Below are positions 25,131 through 34,096 of a DNA stretch of 37,687 nt, piece by piece. The stretch spans positions 1 through 37,687 of the forward strand of contig MPML01000046.1 in NCBI GenBank assembly GCA_002238445.1, given 5' to 3'. Position 1 is the stretch's first letter; each line of letters begins with the position of its first letter. The translations under genes and the position numbers were made by a program. This DNA is from Caldilineaceae bacterium bin5 (lineage in GTDB: Bacteria; Chloroflexota; Anaerolineae; Caldilineales; Caldilineaceae). Under the pieces are notes generated by a model. The model was not told the DNA's origin. It did no database searches and worked only from the letters and a program-made list of their open reading frames with translations.

Positions 25131-25637
25131 CATTCCAAGTTGGCGGTAGACAGCGGCTTCACACACGCCAAGCGTTCAGATTCATGCACGTTTATGCTTC
25201 CACCATTTTTTCTTGGACTGTCCCCACTGGTTGGTCGTTCCGCCGTTCGTCCGGGGTCAACTCCTGCAAAAACTACCGGTTTGTAACCATCAGCGATTTC
25301 CAAACGGAGACAAGCCAGTTGAAATAACCTAGGTCTCCGTCATCCGCGGCGGCGCCCTTCTGCGACGACACGCTCCGCTTCGGCCGCCTTCCTCACTCCT
25401 CACGCCTCGCTCCTCACGCCTCGCTCCACAGGGTGCAGTCCATGTTTGGGGCAGGTATGGACAGGTGAGGAATTCATGCAAACTGTGGATGAGGCTGTTT
25501 GCCGTCCATCTATCAGGAGGTACTGGGCAGGCACAAGGCCAGTACATACAGTGGCATCCGTCAGTCGGGGGCTGCGTGATGGGCAGCGGGAAGCAACAGA
25601 TGCATTGAACACACGTTCGGCGCGGGAGGTGAGTGAA
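25131..25637. other. Gene-free stretch after two-gene unit
   Basis: About 500 bases without a supportable gene. It contains a run of C-rich heptamers (25394-25428). GTAACCATCAGC at 25283-25294 resembles an element end and might mark the far side of the miniature element copy at 25638-25768. No hairpin terminator with a U-tract was seen after the stop at 25130. Confidence 0.4.
25394..25428 (+). repeat. C-rich heptanucleotide repeat
   Basis: Five units of consensus CRCKCCW (CACTCCT, CACGCCT, CGCTCCT, CACGCCT, CGCTCCA) in perfect 7-base register. A second heptamer family, distinct from the ACTGACC type elsewhere. Confidence 0.6.
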
Positions 25638-25768
25638 GGGGGGCGTCGCGGGGGGAATCCCCCGCACATGGGAGGGCCGAAGGCCCGACCGCCCAAGAAA
25701 TCCAGGAGAGAATAGCCACTTTCTTTGCCTGAGATTGGGTCGCGGATTGGTCATGGCTTAGTCGTTAC
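25638..25768 (-). mobile_element. Miniature IS66-like element, partial inverted copy
   Basis: The inverted-orientation core (25638-25694) has hairpin GGGCC-GAA-GGCCC and the second GGGG/CCCC stem, and the terminus GGCTTAGTCGTTAC (25755-25768) matches the repeat end of the complete copy at 18078. Bases between core and terminus are also alignable. The opposite end is not clear and no target duplication is seen. Confidence 0.5.
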
Positions 25769-25788
25769 CAGAGGTATTTGAAGGTTCA

Positions 25789-25807
25789 CCCCCATTTTGG
25801 ACTGCAC
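25789..25807 (+). repeat. 19-bp direct repeat, right copy
   Basis: Exact partner of 20364-20382. It lies between the partial miniature element and the promoter of the histidine phosphatase gene, at the point where core-like genes resume. Confidence 0.6.
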
Positions 25808-25825
25808 GCCGCTCCTCAACCCGCA

Positions 25826-25854
25826 TTTACACAGCGCCGGATCACGGTTACAAT
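25826..25854 (+). promoter_or_regulatory. Sigma70-like promoter of phosphatase operon
   Basis: TTTACA (25826-25831), exactly 17 bases, TACAAT (25849-25854). Transcription would start near 25861, just ahead of the histidine phosphatase gene. Confidence 0.6.
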
Positions 25855-25893
25855 ACAAATATTACTGACTTACACAAGCGGAAATTCATCCCC

Positions 25894-26631
25894 TTGGAGA
25901 GAGAGACCGGTTTGATCGAGGAAAAAAATAAAACAGCAGAGGAGCCGGACGCAGCCGAAAACGAAGCCGAAAGCCAGGCCGATGACGAGAACGAAGACAA
26001 AACCCCCCAGCGCCCTACCTATCTCTTCCTGATTCGCCACGGCGAAAACGAATGGACAGAACGGGGCGCACTGGCCGGACGCACACCCTCCGTTCCTCTG
26101 AACGAGAAGGGAAAGGAGCAGGCCAATCAGGTTGCCGAGCGTCTCAAAGTTCAGCCAATTACCGCCGTCTATTCCAGCCCGCTCCTGCGCTGCCTGGAGT
26201 CGGCCCAACCACTGGCCGCGGCGCTGAACCTGTCCATCACCGTCGAGCCCGGCGTCCTGGAAGTCGACTACGGCGACTGGCGCGGCGGCGAGTTGAAGGA
26301 GCTGAGCAAACGACCGGAGTGGAAACTGGTGCAGATCTTCCCGGGCGGCTTTCGATTTCCAGGCGGAGAAACGTTGCGAGAGGTGCAAAACCGCGTCATT
26401 ACAACCCTGGAGCGCATCCGCACAGAGCACGCAGGTGAAGTCGTTGCCGTCTATGCCCACGGCGATGTCCTGCGCACCAGCCTGGCGTACTATCTGGGCA
26501 CGCCGCTCGATCTCTTCCAGCGCATCCAGATCAGCACCGCATCGATCAGCGTCGTCGCCTTCCATCGCTTCGGACCAAGCATCCTGGCCATGAATGACAG
26601 CGGCGGTTTCCCTGTGATAAAGTTAGAATGA
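25894..26631 (+). CDS. Histidine phosphatase (phosphoglycerate mutase-like) family protein
   Basis: About 245 aa. After an acidic, disordered N-terminus (EEPDAAENEAESQADDENEDK) comes the catalytic LFLIRHGENEW, with the phosphorylated His in RHGE. PLNEKGKEQA and VYSSPLLRCLESAQPLA follow, and the second catalytic His is in VVAVYAHGDVLR. It belongs to the MSMEG_4193-like putative phosphomutases encoded in a conserved trio with DUF3090 and SCO1664 proteins, exactly as seen here (next genes at 26757 and 27419). The start is a TTG; one at 25912 with GGAGAGAG upstream is about as likely as the one at 25894. The physiological substrate of the family is not established. Confidence 0.9.
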   Translation: MERETGLIEEKNKTAEEPDAAENEAESQADDENEDKTPQRPTYLFLIRHGENEWTERGALAGRTPSVPLNEKGKEQANQVAERLKVQPITAVYSSPLLRCLESAQPLAAALNLSITVEPGVLEVDYGDWRGGELKELSKRPEWKLVQIFPGGFRFPGGETLREVQNRVITTLERIRTEHAGEVVAVYAHGDVLRTSLAYYLGTPLDLFQRIQISTASISVVAFHRFGPSILAMNDSGGFPVIKLE

Positions 26632-26756
26632 GGAATCCGAACGCAATCTGATGCCAACACGGCTCCCCGGCTCCACATTGGGACCACAGGCATCCCGCTC
26701 GCGCATACCATATACGCCAGCAACCGCACCAGTCACGGATAGCCAGCCACCGGCAC

Positions 26757-27341
26757 ATGGAATCACAGTTTACATTCGACTTCAATCCAGTTAGCGCAAT
26801 CGTCGCCGACGCTGTCGGACGCCCCGGTAAGCGTACATTCTTTTTGCAGGCCCGCCATGGCGCCGACATGGCCACTCTGATCATGGAAAAAGAACAGGTG
26901 GCCGCTCTCGCGACTTCGATTCTGCAACTCTTGGAGGAGTTGGAAAAGGAACGCGCCGACCTGCCCGCCGTCGAGGAAGACCCCGCCGCTCCCAGTCTGC
27001 GCGAACCGCTGGAACCGGCCTTTCGCGTCGGACAGCTCGGGCTGGGCTATGATGAACGACAGGACCTCATGGTCCTGATCGCACAGGCCGTGCCGGATGT
27101 CGGCGAAGAAGAGCAGGACCTGCCCGCAGATCCTGTCAGCTCCGAAACGGTCGAAGACGAGGATAACGACCCAAAGGCCCGTTTCTATGCAACGCGCGCG
27201 CAGATGCGCTCCCTGAGTGAACATGCCCTGCAGGTTGTCGCTGCCGGCCGGCCGGACTGCCCCCTGTGCGGCCGCGTTATCGAGCCGGAAGGCCACTTCT
27301 GCCCGCGCACGAACGGCCACGCATTTCCGCTGTCATTGTAG
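26757..27341 (+). CDS. DUF3090 family protein
   Basis: A 194-aa member of the DUF3090 family. It opens with FDFNPVSAIVADAVGRPGKRTFFLQAR and continues MATLIMEKEQVAALATSILQLLEEL, both typical. The central FRVGQLGLGYDERQDLMVLIAQ fits the family, and the C-terminal CPLCGRVIEPEGHFCPRTNGH carries two CxxC-type half-sites (CPLC and CPR) able to hold zinc. It is the middle gene of the phosphatase/DUF3090/SCO1664 trio, 125 bases after the first gene and 77 before the third. The biochemical function of the family is unknown. Confidence 0.9.
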   Translation: MESQFTFDFNPVSAIVADAVGRPGKRTFFLQARHGADMATLIMEKEQVAALATSILQLLEELEKERADLPAVEEDPAAPSLREPLEPAFRVGQLGLGYDERQDLMVLIAQAVPDVGEEEQDLPADPVSSETVEDEDNDPKARFYATRAQMRSLSEHALQVVAAGRPDCPLCGRVIEPEGHFCPRTNGHAFPLSL

Positions 27342-27418
27342 CTTTGCCGCACGCCGCGGCGCGCCCCACGCGGCGCGACACGGCGAACCGTACTTCCAGA
27401 AACCACCGGCCTGAAGCT

Positions 27419-28276
27419 ATGACGGACGATGACAAGACGATCGAACAACAGGAGCACAGCCTGGACGACAGCCGTGTCGTGGACCAAAGCACGCGCCGCG
27501 AGCAACCGGCCGCGCCTGCCGACGGCGAGATATTGAACGCACTGGCACAAGGCCAAATCGAAGAGAAAGGACTGCTGCCTTACAGCTCCAACTACACCTT
27601 CCTCACAACCGTTCATCACCACCAGCACGAGATTCCGGCAGTCTACAAACCGCGCCGCGGCGAGAATCCACTCTGGGATTTCACACCCGGCACCCTTTGC
27701 CAGCGCGAAACCGCCGCCTTTGTCGTCAGCGAAGCCCTCGGCTGGAGCCTTGTGCCCCCCACCGTCCTGCGCGACGGGCCGCGCGGGCCGGGCAGCATCC
27801 AGTTCTTCATCGAGTGTGACCCGGACATACACTACTTCAATATGCGCGAGGATGCCCGCTACGCCCCTGCCTTGCGCCGTCTGACCCTGTTCGACTATCT
27901 CATCAACAACGCCGACCGCAAGGCCGGCCACTGTCTTTACGGAAATCTTCGTCGATTTTCCATTGACGGCGGGTGGGGGGAAACCGCGCGTGCCCATATG
28001 TGGGCCATCGACCACGGCATCTGCTTCCACCATCAATACAAGCTGCGTACCGTCATCTGGGAATTCGCCGGCGAACCCATCGAGCAGCGGCTCATCGCCG
28101 ACCTGGAGTCACTGCAGCATCTCGTTGACACCGACCCGGTCCGCAGCACCCTGGAGCTGCTTCTCAGCGCTCCCGAACTGGATGCCCTGCGCCGTCGCAT
28201 CCGCGAACTGCTCACCGCGTGCGAATATCCCCTCCCGCCCGCCCACCAGCGCAACTATCCCTGGCCGCCCATATAA
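27419..28276 (+). CDS. SCO1664 family, PI3/4-kinase-like protein
   Basis: A 285-aa protein related to phosphatidylinositol 3/4-kinase catalytic folds. AVYKPRRGENPLWDF carries the nucleotide-binding Lys, FDYLINNADRKAGHCL resembles the catalytic DxxxxNxDR loop, and WAIDHGICF stands where the metal-binding DFG-like motif belongs. A charged N-terminus of about 40 residues precedes the domain. The start at ATG 27419 was chosen because the longer frame overlaps the DUF3090 gene and encodes Arg/Pro-rich shadow sequence; its ribosome site is weak. It completes the conserved trio. In Actinobacteria the trio often sits near mycothiol genes, but none is present here. The true substrate is unknown. Confidence 0.88.
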   Translation: MTDDDKTIEQQEHSLDDSRVVDQSTRREQPAAPADGEILNALAQGQIEEKGLLPYSSNYTFLTTVHHHQHEIPAVYKPRRGENPLWDFTPGTLCQRETAAFVVSEALGWSLVPPTVLRDGPRGPGSIQFFIECDPDIHYFNMREDARYAPALRRLTLFDYLINNADRKAGHCLYGNLRRFSIDGGWGETARAHMWAIDHGICFHHQYKLRTVIWEFAGEPIEQRLIADLESLQHLVDTDPVRSTLELLLSAPELDALRRRIRELLTACEYPLPPAHQRNYPWPPI

Positions 28277-28318
28277 CCGTCGCGGCCGGTTACCCGTCAC
28301 CAGTGGCCAGCGAAGACC

Positions 28319-28346
28319 ACTAGCCACTGACCACTGGTCATTGGAC
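28319..28346 (+). repeat. Heptanucleotide repeat before NDP-sugar gene
   Basis: ACTAGCC, ACTGACC, ACTGGTC and a final ATTGGAC in 7-base register, ending just ahead of the ATG at 28354. Same family as other ACTGACC-type blocks but without the ACTGCAGTT end. Confidence 0.5.
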
Positions 28347-28353
28347 ACAAATT

Positions 28354-30942
28354 ATGAAAGCCGTAGTCATGGCCGGCGGAGAAGGCTCCCGCCTGCGCCC
28401 CCTGACAATTGGGCGTCCCAAGCCGATGGTCCCCCTGGTCGACAAACCGGTCCTCGGCCATATTCTTGAGCTGCTCAAATATCACGGCATCACCGAGATC
28501 GTCATTACCCTCCAGTACATGCCCTCCGTGATCCAGGACTTCTACGGCGATGGCAGTGGTCTCGGCCTCAATATCACCTATGTCGTCGAAGAGATGCCGC
28601 TCGGCACCGCCGGCGGTGTCAAGAACGCCGCCTCCCACCTCGACGACACCTTCCTCGTCATCAGCGGCGACGCCCTGACCGACTTCGACCTCCAGGCCGC
28701 CGTCCAACACCACACCACCGTCGGCGCGCTCGCCACACTCGCCGTCTATCCCGTTACCAACCCCCTCGAATATGGCGCAGTCGTCAGCGACGAAAACGGC
28801 CGCATCACCCAGTTCCTCGAAAAACCGGATTGGAGCGCCGTCCGCTCCGACAGGGTGAATACAGGCATCTACGTGCTCGAACCGGCGGTACTGGACCATA
28901 TCCCCGACGATGTCGCCTACGACTTTTCCACCGAGCTCTTCCCCGACCTCCTGCATCGAGGCGAGCGCCTGCAAGCCTTCGTGGCCGAGGGTTACTGGTG
29001 TGATGTCGGCACAATCGGCGAGTACATGCGCGCCAACGCCGACCTCATCAGCGGCAAAGTCTGGCTGCCTCGACCGCTCGGCCATACCGCGCCTGTGGAG
29101 GCCGCCGAACTCGCCAAAGCCGCGACCGACGACGGGCGCGACGCGCCCCTGCTCGCCGGAGCGCGCCAACGCGGCGAGCTAATCCTGGGCGCCGATGTGG
29201 AAATCGCCGCCAGCGCGCGTATTGACGGGCCGGTCTATCTCGGCAACGGCGTCAAAGTCAAAGAGGGCGTGACGATCCAGGGGCCCTGCATAGTCCGCGA
29301 CTACACCATCGTCGACCGCTATAGCCGCCTGGAGCACTGTGTCGTCTGGCGCAACACCTACATCGGCGAGACCTGCGAGCTATTGGGGGCGATCGTCTGC
29401 CGCCAATGCAGTCTCAAAAGCGGCACCATCGCCTATGAGGACGTCGTCATCGGCGACAACTGCGTGCTGGACGAGAACTGTGTCGTCCATCCCGACGTGA
29501 AACTGTGGCCGAATAAGCGCATCGAGCCCGGCGCAGTCGTGCGTGAAAGCATCATCTGGGGCAGTCGCGGCCGCCGCTCTCTTTTCGGCTCGGCCGGCGT
29601 CAGCGGCGTTGTCAACGTCGATTTTACGCCCGAATTCGCCGCCAAGCTCGGCAGCAGCCTCGGCGCAAACCTCCCGCGCGGCAGTTACGTCGCCATCAAC
29701 CGCGACTCCCACCGCAGTTCCCGTATGCTGATACGCGCCCTCATGAGCGGCCTGTCCAGCGCCGGCGTCGACGTCTGGGACCTCGGCGAAGTGCCCGTGC
29801 CCGTTGCCCGCCATTTCGTGCGGACGCACGCCGCCGCCGCCGCCGGCGTCCACATCCAACTCAGCCCCCTCGACCAGCGCGTCGTCGATATCCGTTTCAT
29901 GAATAGCCGCGGCCTCGACCAGAGCCGGGCCACCGAACGCTCCGTCGAACGCAGCTTCTCTCGCGAAGACTTCCGCCGCGCCTTCCTCGACGAAGTCGGA
30001 CAGATCGAATATCCCGCCGACCCCACCGAAAGCTATATCGAGAGCTTTCTCGCCTGCGTTGACAGTGACCGCATCCGCGCAACCTTCACCCAGACCCATC
30101 CCCAAATCGTTGTCGACACCTCCCACGGCCTCGGCGGCGATACCCTGTCGACCATTCTCAATAACCTCGATGTCGACTATCTGCCTCTGAATGGACCAAA
30201 ACTGGGCGCCCTGCGCGACCAGTTCCGCCATCAACTTCAGCATATGGCCAAAATCATGGGCGTCCTCGATGCCGGTGTCGGCGTCAAACTCGACGTCGGC
30301 GGCGAGAGGGTCTTTCTGATTGATGAGAGTGGCGAAGTGTTGGACGATCTGACAGCGGCGCTGCTGCTGTTGGAGCTGGCCATGTACGCCAATCCCGGCG
30401 CCAAGGTCGCGCTGCCGGCGGTTCTGCCGCGGGCCTTCGAAACCGTCGTCAACCGCTACGGCGGACAGATTGTTTACACCCAGAACGATCTGCGGAATCT
30501 GATGCGGGCGGCGGCTGAGGACGTGCTGTTTGCCACCGATGGAGCAGGCCATTTCATCTTCCCCGATCTGCAGCCGGTTTCCGACGGACTGCTGGCGACC
30601 GTGCGGCTGCTCGAATATCTTGGCCTGCGTCAGGCAGCGGTCAGTGAAATCGTCGCCGACCTGCCGCCGTTCTTTATGGCGCACCATCGGGTCGATTGCC
30701 CCTGGGAAACAAAGGGTACGGTCATGCGCCTGTTGAATCAGAGCTACCAGGGCGATGGCGTCGTCACCATTGATGGCCTGAAGATTCACCTCGGTACCGA
30801 GGAGTGGGTCCACATCGGCCCCAACCCCGAGCGCCCCCTATTCGAAATTCGGGCCGAAGCCGGCGATCCGGGACGGGCCACCGCCCTCGTCAAAGAACAC
30901 GGTGATCAGCTTGTACAGTGGATTGTGGCCAATGACCGGTGA
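28354..30942 (+). CDS. NDP-sugar pyrophosphorylase fused to phosphomannomutase-like domain
   Basis: An 862-aa fusion. Residues 1-235 are a nucleotidyltransferase of the mannose-1-phosphate guanylyltransferase type: VMAGGEGSRLRPLT with KPMVPLVDKPV, and the metal site in SGDALTDFD. Residues about 260-375 form a left-handed beta-helix of hexapeptides (IDGPVYLGNGVKVKEGVTIQGP). From about 385 to the end is an alpha-D-phosphohexomutase-like region. There the phosphoserine loop (normally SHNP) reads QLSPLDQRVVDIRF, the DxDxDR metal loop is replaced by GVKLDVGGER, and the sugar-phosphate loop reads IGPNPERPLFEIRAEA. The mutase half is therefore probably inactive. Similar fusions are known in Cyanobacteria and Actinobacteria. 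Likely role: GDP-mannose or related sugar-nucleotide supply. Confidence 0.9.
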   Translation: MKAVVMAGGEGSRLRPLTIGRPKPMVPLVDKPVLGHILELLKYHGITEIVITLQYMPSVIQDFYGDGSGLGLNITYVVEEMPLGTAGGVKNAASHLDDTFLVISGDALTDFDLQAAVQHHTTVGALATLAVYPVTNPLEYGAVVSDENGRITQFLEKPDWSAVRSDRVNTGIYVLEPAVLDHIPDDVAYDFSTELFPDLLHRGERLQAFVAEGYWCDVGTIGEYMRANADLISGKVWLPRPLGHTAPVEAAELAKAATDDGRDAPLLAGARQRGELILGADVEIAASARIDGPVYLGNGVKVKEGVTIQGPCIVRDYTIVDRYSRLEHCVVWRNTYIGETCELLGAIVCRQCSLKSGTIAYEDVVIGDNCVLDENCVVHPDVKLWPNKRIEPGAVVRESIIWGSRGRRSLFGSAGVSGVVNVDFTPEFAAKLGSSLGANLPRGSYVAINRDSHRSSRMLIRALMSGLSSAGVDVWDLGEVPVPVARHFVRTHAAAAAGVHIQLSPLDQRVVDIRFMNSRGLDQSRATERSVERSFSREDFRRAFLDEVGQIEYPADPTESYIESFLACVDSDRIRATFTQTHPQIVVDTSHGLGGDTLSTILNNLDVDYLPLNGPKLGALRDQFRHQLQHMAKIMGVLDAGVGVKLDVGGERVFLIDESGEVLDDLTAALLLLELAMYANPGAKVALPAVLPRAFETVVNRYGGQIVYTQNDLRNLMRAAAEDVLFATDGAGHFIFPDLQPVSDGLLATVRLLEYLGLRQAAVSEIVADLPPFFMAHHRVDCPWETKGTVMRLLNQSYQGDGVVTIDGLKIHLGTEEWVHIGPNPERPLFEIRAEAGDPGRATALVKEHGDQLVQWIVANDR

Positions 30943-30995
30943 AGCGCCGGTGCGAAATGGGTGACAGTCGCAGTCGTTACGGGAAGGCACGCGCC

Positions 30996-33869
30996 CTAAT
31001 CGTTCTTCAGCCCCGGTACATACACCTCATATAAAAGGTCTTGAAGGTCTTGGCTCACAGTGCTGCCGCCGCTGCTGTCGCTCGCGCTGCTACCGCTGGT
31101 GCCGTTACTGTTGCTGTCACTACTGCCCCCGTCACTACCATCCCCGTCACCACTATCGCTGCTGCTGCGGATCCAGACCCGCAGCCGGTGGCTGCTTGAG
31201 TAGTTGCCGGCGTTGTCCTTCGCCCAGTAGCGAATATTGTGAACGCCGTCCTCCGAGATAGTGAACGGCTCACTGTACAGTACGACCGAACCGTCATTAA
31301 TGACATAGGCCATACCCCAGACGCCGCTGGTGGCGTCATCGGCCTCGATGGTGACCTCGACCGGCCCGCTAAACAACCCGCCCGCAGTGGGAGTAGTAGT
31401 AGGCGTAGGTGTAGGCGTAGGTGTTGGTGTAGGCGTAGGCGTAGAGTTCTGTTGCTCGTCAGTAGTATCGGCGCTGGAGGTATCGGGTGTCAGCTGGACG
31501 GCCCGGGCCTGAATAGTCGGCGCGGTCCGGTCAACGCGCAGTTCGCCGGATGCGCTTTCCCCCTGCAATCCTGACCGGTCTTTGGCCTGAAAGCGCACAG
31601 TGTACGTGCCGTCAGCCACGTCGGTCAGAGCCGCCGAGAGCTTCTGAGCGGCCAGGTAATCGTTGGGCAAGCTGAAATTGGCCGTCTTCTCCTCGTCGTT
31701 CAGCAGCAGCTTGCCGCTGTTCGTGTCCAGCCCGCTGTTAAAGTCCTGCACAGGGACTGAAATCAGGATAGGCTGTCTCGTCCACCAGCCCTGCACGTGC
31801 TCCAAATCGCCGAACACCGGCGGCTGCTCACTGCCAAATTCGATCTGCTTGGTGACGACCGGGCTGGCATTTCTGGCGGTATCGAACGCGATCGCGGATA
31901 CCGTTGATGTGCCGCTGTTGGGAAGCGCCCAATCGATCGTCGTTCTTGTTGATATGTTTTGTAGCTGCCACACCTGTACCCGATCCAGAGCCAGATCGAC
32001 CTCTCCGTGCCATTTCACGCGGAATTCAACCCCCTGCGCCGGATCAAACAAATGGAAGTCGACGGGGATCTCGACGTATTCCCCCGCACCGGTGAAATCA
32101 CTCGGCCAGATGTCGCGCAAACCCAATCCCAAAGTCCCGCCCTTGTCGGTCACATCCAATTGGGCAATGGGCTGATCCGGCAGCACATCGTCGTCTCCGT
32201 CATCGACAGGTTCACCCCTGCGCAGCCGGAAAAGGGCGCGGTAGGTCGCATTGTGGGGGAGGTCGGTAGTGTATGGGCCATACCACCAACCCGTCTCATG
32301 ATCATCGGCTCTCGCTTCAATCGTTTGATTGCCATCGGCGGCCGCTTCATCGACTTTTTCTCCGGTGGTGCTGTGGAGATTCTCCCCCTGCCAGGTCCAA
32401 TTATTGCTGAGGTAGATACTGGCGCCCTGTTCCGGTACGGCGAGCGTAAGGTTGGCCCTCTGCACCTCTACCACCGATGGCGCCTCGAAAGTCGGCGCAG
32501 CAGGCGCGTCCCAGTCGATCTCCAATGATTTCTGCTCCTGCAACGCATTGCTGAGCGTCAGCGAAATCGTGATCGCACTTCCGCTCGTGAGATCAGCGCT
32601 GCGCAACCAGACCGCGCCGATGGGCAGCGCGTCCGGGCCCGGGTCGAGGTCGACGGTGCCGGATAGAGGCTCCGAGGGCACCAGCGCGCCCCAGCGCAGA
32701 CCGCCGGCCGGGAAAAACCCATTCAAAGACAGGCCGGTAATGCCGCCGATCGCCTGCGTCGGTTGGCGGGCATTCTGTAGTGTGACGTCTGTATAGTAGT
32801 GGCCGAGAATCTGGCGATAGGTCTGGCCGGCCTTGGCCCGCCGCACCGCGCCCCACTGGCTGAGGCCGTAGCCGTGGCCCCAGCGCACCTCACCCAGGCC
32901 GGTCTCGTCCGGCACCGACTGCAGATAGGCAACCGCCGGATTGGTGAGCGTCGGATGGCTGTTCTTGGCGCTGTACATGGCAATTATCGGCGCGTCCGTG
33001 CTGTCGCCCGTATGTGCCAGGTATTGGCCTGCTGTTTTGCTGACCGCCGCATCGGTGGAAGTGAAGCGATTGTTGCACATCATCTGGAAATTGGCCCAGT
33101 CGGTCACGTCATAGTGGCGCCGGTTACGTAAGATCTGGTACCAGGCATAGGTGCGGGTGGCGACGGCCTGGGCGGCCAACGCTTCCGCTGGCCAGGAGAT
33201 GGGAACTTCCGCGGGGACGGAGCGGGCAACATATTCTTCGAAGGGGATGACGTCCACCTGCCAGTCAGGAACGTTGCGGCAGTTGTTTTCCGGATGGTGG
33301 GCCACGCGAATCGTCTCCGGATAGGTCGCCGTCGCAATCTCTAACTCTGCCGTCTCCAACTCAGCAGGATTGTCGTCCGGCAGCAGGTTCTCATCGCGTA
33401 TAATCGATCTGTCGGTTGCGTCGTAAGTGGCGGGGCGTATGCTGTTGGCATCGAGTTGATCGAAGCGCAGCCGGTTGCTGCGTCCCGTCTGCCAGCGCGG
33501 GTTGTGGCCGGGAATACGCTCGCGCACCCGGCCGGTCGCCCGTTCGATCACATAAATTTCCGCCAGACCGATCGTCTCCGTTCCCGTCGGCACAACCGTT
33601 ATCGCCATCAGCGTGCCGTCCGGGCTGATACGAGGTCTGCCGAAATGGGATCCGGCCCGTTCCAACACCGTCTCCCCGTCTATGGTCAACGTCTGGGATG
33701 TGAGGGGACCCGAAATCCGGATATCGACCGGCAGCGCGTCGCCATCGTCCAGCGCCCCGACCATCAGCGACGGTATGACCTGCTCGACGATCGTATACAT
33801 GGAAGCGCCGAATAATGCGATGAGGAGGCCGACGAGAAGGAGGCGGCGTAAGGAAAATCCTGACTTCAT
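30996..33869 (-). CDS. SpoIID/LytB-domain surface protein with Ig-like repeats
   Basis: About 957 aa, anchored by an N-terminal hydrophobic helix (LRRLLLVGLLIALFGASMYTIV). A SpoIID-type domain (about 200-375) is shown by VIPFEEYVARSVPAEVPISWPAEALAAQAVATRTYAWY and, later, the HGYGLSQWGA hallmark. SpoIID proteins cleave glycan strands of peptidoglycan or related polymers. Several beta-sandwich modules follow, then a (Pro-Thr)n linker encoded by GTAGGC/GTAGGT hexamers near 31391-31444, another Ig-like module with WAKDNAGN, and a Ser/Gly/Asp-rich tail. The start is uncertain: the frame continues to a GTG at 33929, next to a TACAAT (33938-33943) that could make it leaderless. It is divergent from the TsaE gene. 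Confidence 0.85.
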   Translation of the reverse strand: MKSGFSLRRLLLVGLLIALFGASMYTIVEQVIPSLMVGALDDGDALPVDIRISGPLTSQTLTIDGETVLERAGSHFGRPRISPDGTLMAITVVPTGTETIGLAEIYVIERATGRVRERIPGHNPRWQTGRSNRLRFDQLDANSIRPATYDATDRSIIRDENLLPDDNPAELETAELEIATATYPETIRVAHHPENNCRNVPDWQVDVIPFEEYVARSVPAEVPISWPAEALAAQAVATRTYAWYQILRNRRHYDVTDWANFQMMCNNRFTSTDAAVSKTAGQYLAHTGDSTDAPIIAMYSAKNSHPTLTNPAVAYLQSVPDETGLGEVRWGHGYGLSQWGAVRRAKAGQTYRQILGHYYTDVTLQNARQPTQAIGGITGLSLNGFFPAGGLRWGALVPSEPLSGTVDLDPGPDALPIGAVWLRSADLTSGSAITISLTLSNALQEQKSLEIDWDAPAAPTFEAPSVVEVQRANLTLAVPEQGASIYLSNNWTWQGENLHSTTGEKVDEAAADGNQTIEARADDHETGWWYGPYTTDLPHNATYRALFRLRRGEPVDDGDDDVLPDQPIAQLDVTDKGGTLGLGLRDIWPSDFTGAGEYVEIPVDFHLFDPAQGVEFRVKWHGEVDLALDRVQVWQLQNISTRTTIDWALPNSGTSTVSAIAFDTARNASPVVTKQIEFGSEQPPVFGDLEHVQGWWTRQPILISVPVQDFNSGLDTNSGKLLLNDEEKTANFSLPNDYLAAQKLSAALTDVADGTYTVRFQAKDRSGLQGESASGELRVDRTAPTIQARAVQLTPDTSSADTTDEQQNSTPTPTPTPTPTPTPTTTPTAGGLFSGPVEVTIEADDATSGVWGMAYVINDGSVVLYSEPFTISEDGVHNIRYWAKDNAGNYSSSHRLRVWIRSSSDSGDGDGSDGGSSDSNSNGTSGSSASDSSGGSTVSQDLQDLLYEVYVPGLKND

Positions 33870-34096
33870 GACTACCGTTGTTGGTGATTGATCGTTAGTG
33901 TCCGAAACTGCACTCGTGAAACGAGCCACTAATATCTATTGTAACAGGAACGCGACAATTTCTGCATTTGGCTTTGCAGCAAGGTGAGGGGTACAATCGC
34001 GAACGTGATGGTGTCTATCCCGATGCGTCCCTCCACCGCGGGCCGCCGGACATCCCAGACCCGTGCCGGGCGGCGGACTTGTCAGAGATCAATTGG

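Noticed and set aside
29380..30813. Minus-strand open frame (477 codons)
   Set aside because: Antisense to the nucleotidyltransferase-mutase fusion; composition mirrors the sense codons.
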